From Minisyncoccota bacterium (GTDB taxonomy: Bacteria; Patescibacteriota; Minisyncoccia; Minisyncoccales; Minisyncoccaceae): DNA of 15,042 nucleotides. Below, piece by piece: positions 13,205-15,042 of the stretch. The translations under genes and the position numbers were made by a program. How positions within the stretch are numbered: position 1 is the stretch's first letter; the number at the start of each line of letters is the position of its first letter. The DNA lies in contig JAQTWS010000003.1 in NCBI GenBank assembly GCA_028689175.1, positions 1 through 15,042 on the forward strand, in the 5' to 3' direction. The notes under the pieces are model-generated. The model was not told where the DNA came from and ran no database searches. It worked only from the letters and a program-made list of their open reading frames with translations.

Positions 13205-14992
13205 TTATTCAACGGTTACACTTTTAGCTAAATTCCTAGGTTTATCAATGTCTCTATTAAGAGATAGTGCAAAATAATAAGCAAATAGGTGAAGAGGTAT
13301 GGTTGATAAAAGCGGGGTTAGGCATTCTAATGTCTCAGGTATATATATAACATCGTCAACAATATCCTTTATTTTACCATCTCCTTCTGTTGCAATAGCA
13401 ATCACTTTCCCATTTCTTGCTTTCACCTCTTCAATATTCGAAATCATTTTATCATAAACAGAATCTTTTGTGCAAATAGCAATAGTGGGACAATTTTCAT
13501 CTATTAAAGCAAGAGGCCCGTGTTTTAATTCTCCCCCAGGAGTGCCTTCGGCATGAACATATGAGATCTCCTTTAATTTTAAAGCTCCTTCCATTGCGAT
13601 AGGATAGTTAAACTTTCTTCCAATAAACCAAAAGTTTTTAAACTGAGAATATTTTTTTGCAAGTTCTTGTATTTGTTTATGGTTATCTAAAATTAAACTT
13701 CCCTTTCTTGGCAATTCTTTTAATTCTGAAATAATTTCTTTTGCTCTTTCCTTGCTTAAATTTCTTTGCCTGCCCAAAAATATAGATATCATTGTTAGTA
13801 CTGTTAATTGTCCTATAAAAGCTTTGGTTGAAGCAACGGCAATTTCTGGTCCGCATCTTGTATAAACGCCCCCCTCTGTTTCTCTTGTTTGAGTAGATCC
13901 AATAACATTAGTAACTCCTAATGGTAAAACCCCTACCTCCTTCATTCTTTTAAGGCATGCTAAATTATCAGCTGTTTCTCCGGATTGAGAAACAAATATG
14001 GCGGCATAATTAGGGCCTAGCCTAACATTCCTATAACGAATTTCTGATGCCATATGAGCTTCTGCGTCTATTCCTGCAATTTCTTCCATCAAATATTCTC
14101 CTGTTTTAGCCGCATGATACCCCGTTCCGCATCCAACTAAATATATTTTATTAGTTTTTTCTAGCCTCTCTTTTGATGTTTCTAATCCTCCTAATTTAAC
14201 ATTATCTTCGAGCAATCTTCCCTGTGTCGCATTTTCTATAACATTAGGCTCTTCCATAATTTCTTTAAGCATAAAATGCTCATACTCCCCCTTGCTTACC
14301 GCATCACTTTCCCAATCTATTATCTCAATCTTTTTTTCTTTTAAAATCATATAGCCGTCTTTTTTTAAAACTGCTATTTCGCCATCATCCAAAGTTACAA
14401 TTTGCTTTGTGAAATCAATTACAGCAGAAGGATCTGATGCAACAATGTGCCCATCTTTGCATATACCAATAATAATAGGCGAAGACATTTTAGCTATAAC
14501 AATTTTATCTTTATCTTTTGGAGAAACTATCGCAACTCCATAGCTTCCAATTATTTTTTTTAAAGCTTTTCTTACGGCATCCTCTAAATTGTCTTTAAAT
14601 TCTTCTGATATCAAATGAGCAATAACTTCTGTGTCTGTATCAGAATTAAACTTATGACCTTTTTTAATCAAATCTTCCTTAAGTTCTTTATAATTCTCAA
14701 CTATTCCATTATGAACAACGTAAAATCCATTATACTCATGAGGATGAGCATTCTTTTCGCATACTCCTCCCGTAGTGGCCCAACGACTATGTCCAATTCC
14801 TAAATTACCATCACGTAAATTCTCTCCATTTTCATTTGAAATTCTGCCAACTTTCTTTTTTAAAAAAACATTATCATTATTTAAAATACATATTCCATAA
14901 GAATCATATCCTCTGTATTCTAATTTTTTTAACCCATTAATAATAATTGGGTAAGCTTGTTTTTTACCTATATAACCAATGATTCCGCACAT
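13205..14992 (-). CDS. glmS: Glutamine--fructose-6-phosphate aminotransferase (isomerizing)
   Basis: Makes glucosamine-6-phosphate from fructose-6-phosphate and glutamine, the first committed step to UDP-GlcNAc. 595 residues, full length. The Ntn glutaminase domain begins MCGIIGYIG, with Cys2 as nucleophile after Met removal, and has GHSRWATTG (67-75), HNG (94-96) and SDTDTE (117-122). Two SIS sugar-isomerase domains follow: VGCGTGYHAA (286-295), SQSGETADN (335-343), ASTKAF (387-392), GRKFNYPIAMEGALKLKE (458-475) and ELKHGPLAL (488-496), ending in the conserved LAKSVTVE tail. The loop before ELKHG is AEGTPGG, where E. coli-type enzymes have a Y-A-A-G type run. The predicted leader is only about 5 bases, so there is no room for a glmS ribozyme. 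Confidence 0.97.
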   Translation of the reverse strand: MCGIIGYIGKKQAYPIIINGLKKLEYRGYDSYGICILNNDNVFLKKKVGRISNENGENLRDGNLGIGHSRWATTGGVCEKNAHPHEYNGFYVVHNGIVENYKELKEDLIKKGHKFNSDTDTEVIAHLISEEFKDNLEDAVRKALKKIIGSYGVAIVSPKDKDKIVIAKMSSPIIIGICKDGHIVASDPSAVIDFTKQIVTLDDGEIAVLKKDGYMILKEKKIEIIDWESDAVSKGEYEHFMLKEIMEEPNVIENATQGRLLEDNVKLGGLETSKERLEKTNKIYLVGCGTGYHAAKTGEYLMEEIAGIDAEAHMASEIRYRNVRLGPNYAAIFVSQSGETADNLACLKRMKEVGVLPLGVTNVIGSTQTRETEGGVYTRCGPEIAVASTKAFIGQLTVLTMISIFLGRQRNLSKERAKEIISELKELPRKGSLILDNHKQIQELAKKYSQFKNFWFIGRKFNYPIAMEGALKLKEISYVHAEGTPGGELKHGPLALIDENCPTIAICTKDSVYDKMISNIEEVKARNGKVIAIATEGDGKIKDIVDDVIYIPETLECLTPLLSTIPLHLFAYYFALSLNRDIDKPRNLAKSVTVE

Positions 14993-15003
14993 AAAATTAA
15001 ATA

Positions 15004-15011
15004 ACTATACT
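15004..15011. promoter_or_regulatory. Two overlapping divergent -10 elements (glmS and a rightward unit)
   Basis: The 8 bases ACTATACT hold TATAGT on the minus strand (15009-15004) and TATACT on the plus strand (15006-15011). The minus start is predicted near 14997, 5 bases before the glmS ATG. The plus start is predicted near 15018, 10 bases before the ATG at 15028. The -35 regions are weak on the sides I can see. Confidence 0.45.
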
Positions 15012-15027
15012 AATTAATTTTGGAGGA

Positions 15028-15042
15028 ATGAAAATTATTTTT
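15028..15042 (+). CDS. Possible start of a rightward gene (only 5 codons visible)
   Basis: ATG at 15028 opens MKIIF and runs off the window. It follows a plus-strand -10 at 15006-15011 and a GGAGG at 15022-15026, but only one base separates GGAGG from the ATG, too close for normal pairing. Nothing can be said about the product. Confidence 0.25.

Noticed and set aside
14993..15003. A glmS ribozyme or riboswitch upstream of glmS
   Set aside because: The predicted transcript leader is about 5 bases, and no GlcN6P ribozyme core can fit before the promoter.

Overview
The window is AT-rich bacterial DNA (hand counts on a few lines give about 30-35% G+C). It carries sixteen recognisable or plausible genes, packed tightly and often overlapping by 4-10 bases. 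Chromosomal ParA/ParB, TopA, HisRS, LepB, Pth and GlmS make it bacterial. Three features point to the Candidate Phyla Radiation (Patescibacteria, most likely a Parcubacteria-type lineage): a secreted protein with the W-S-E-P-T ... E-P-I-N-T-S-T-N-A-Q N-terminal pattern common in that group, an archaeal-looking GlmU, and an almost complete lack of Shine-Dalgarno sequences. That placement is inference from protein style, not from a marker tree. UGA is used as a stop codon, so the code is standard.

Layout: 1-1199 is a minus-strand lepB-hisS pair (hisS runs off the left edge). 1283-3819 is plus-strand pth-topA. 3814-5411 is minus-strand parA-parB, whose end overlaps the end of topA. 5473-9978 is a four-gene minus-strand operon, porA-porB-yvcK-glmU, with every junction an ATGA overlap. 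10025-11264 holds a cysteine-rich surface protein with its promoter, an upstream tandem 13-bp repeat, a possible 33-residue small protein and a terminator. 11319-12592 is a minus-strand sanA-like/HD-phosphohydrolase pair. 12694-13197 is a plus-strand zinc-ribbon protein of unknown function. 13205-14992 is minus-strand glmS, and a plus-strand gene may begin at 15028. No stretch longer than about 150 bases lacks a gene. I found no tRNA, rRNA, CRISPR array or intact mobile element.

How the genes work together: glmS, glmU and yvcK lie on one axis. GlmS makes glucosamine-6-phosphate, GlmU makes UDP-GlcNAc, and YvcK-family proteins bind UDP-GlcNAc and in Bacillus (as GlmR) stimulate GlmS. yvcK and glmU are translationally linked to a two-subunit 2-oxoacid:ferredoxin oxidoreductase, implying an anaerobic, ferredoxin-using metabolism. 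The strongest pattern running across the window is promoter position: almost every transcription unit has a -10 hexamer 6-11 bases before its ATG, which predicts leaderless or nearly leaderless mRNAs, and internal genes rely on stop/start overlaps instead of ribosome binding sites.
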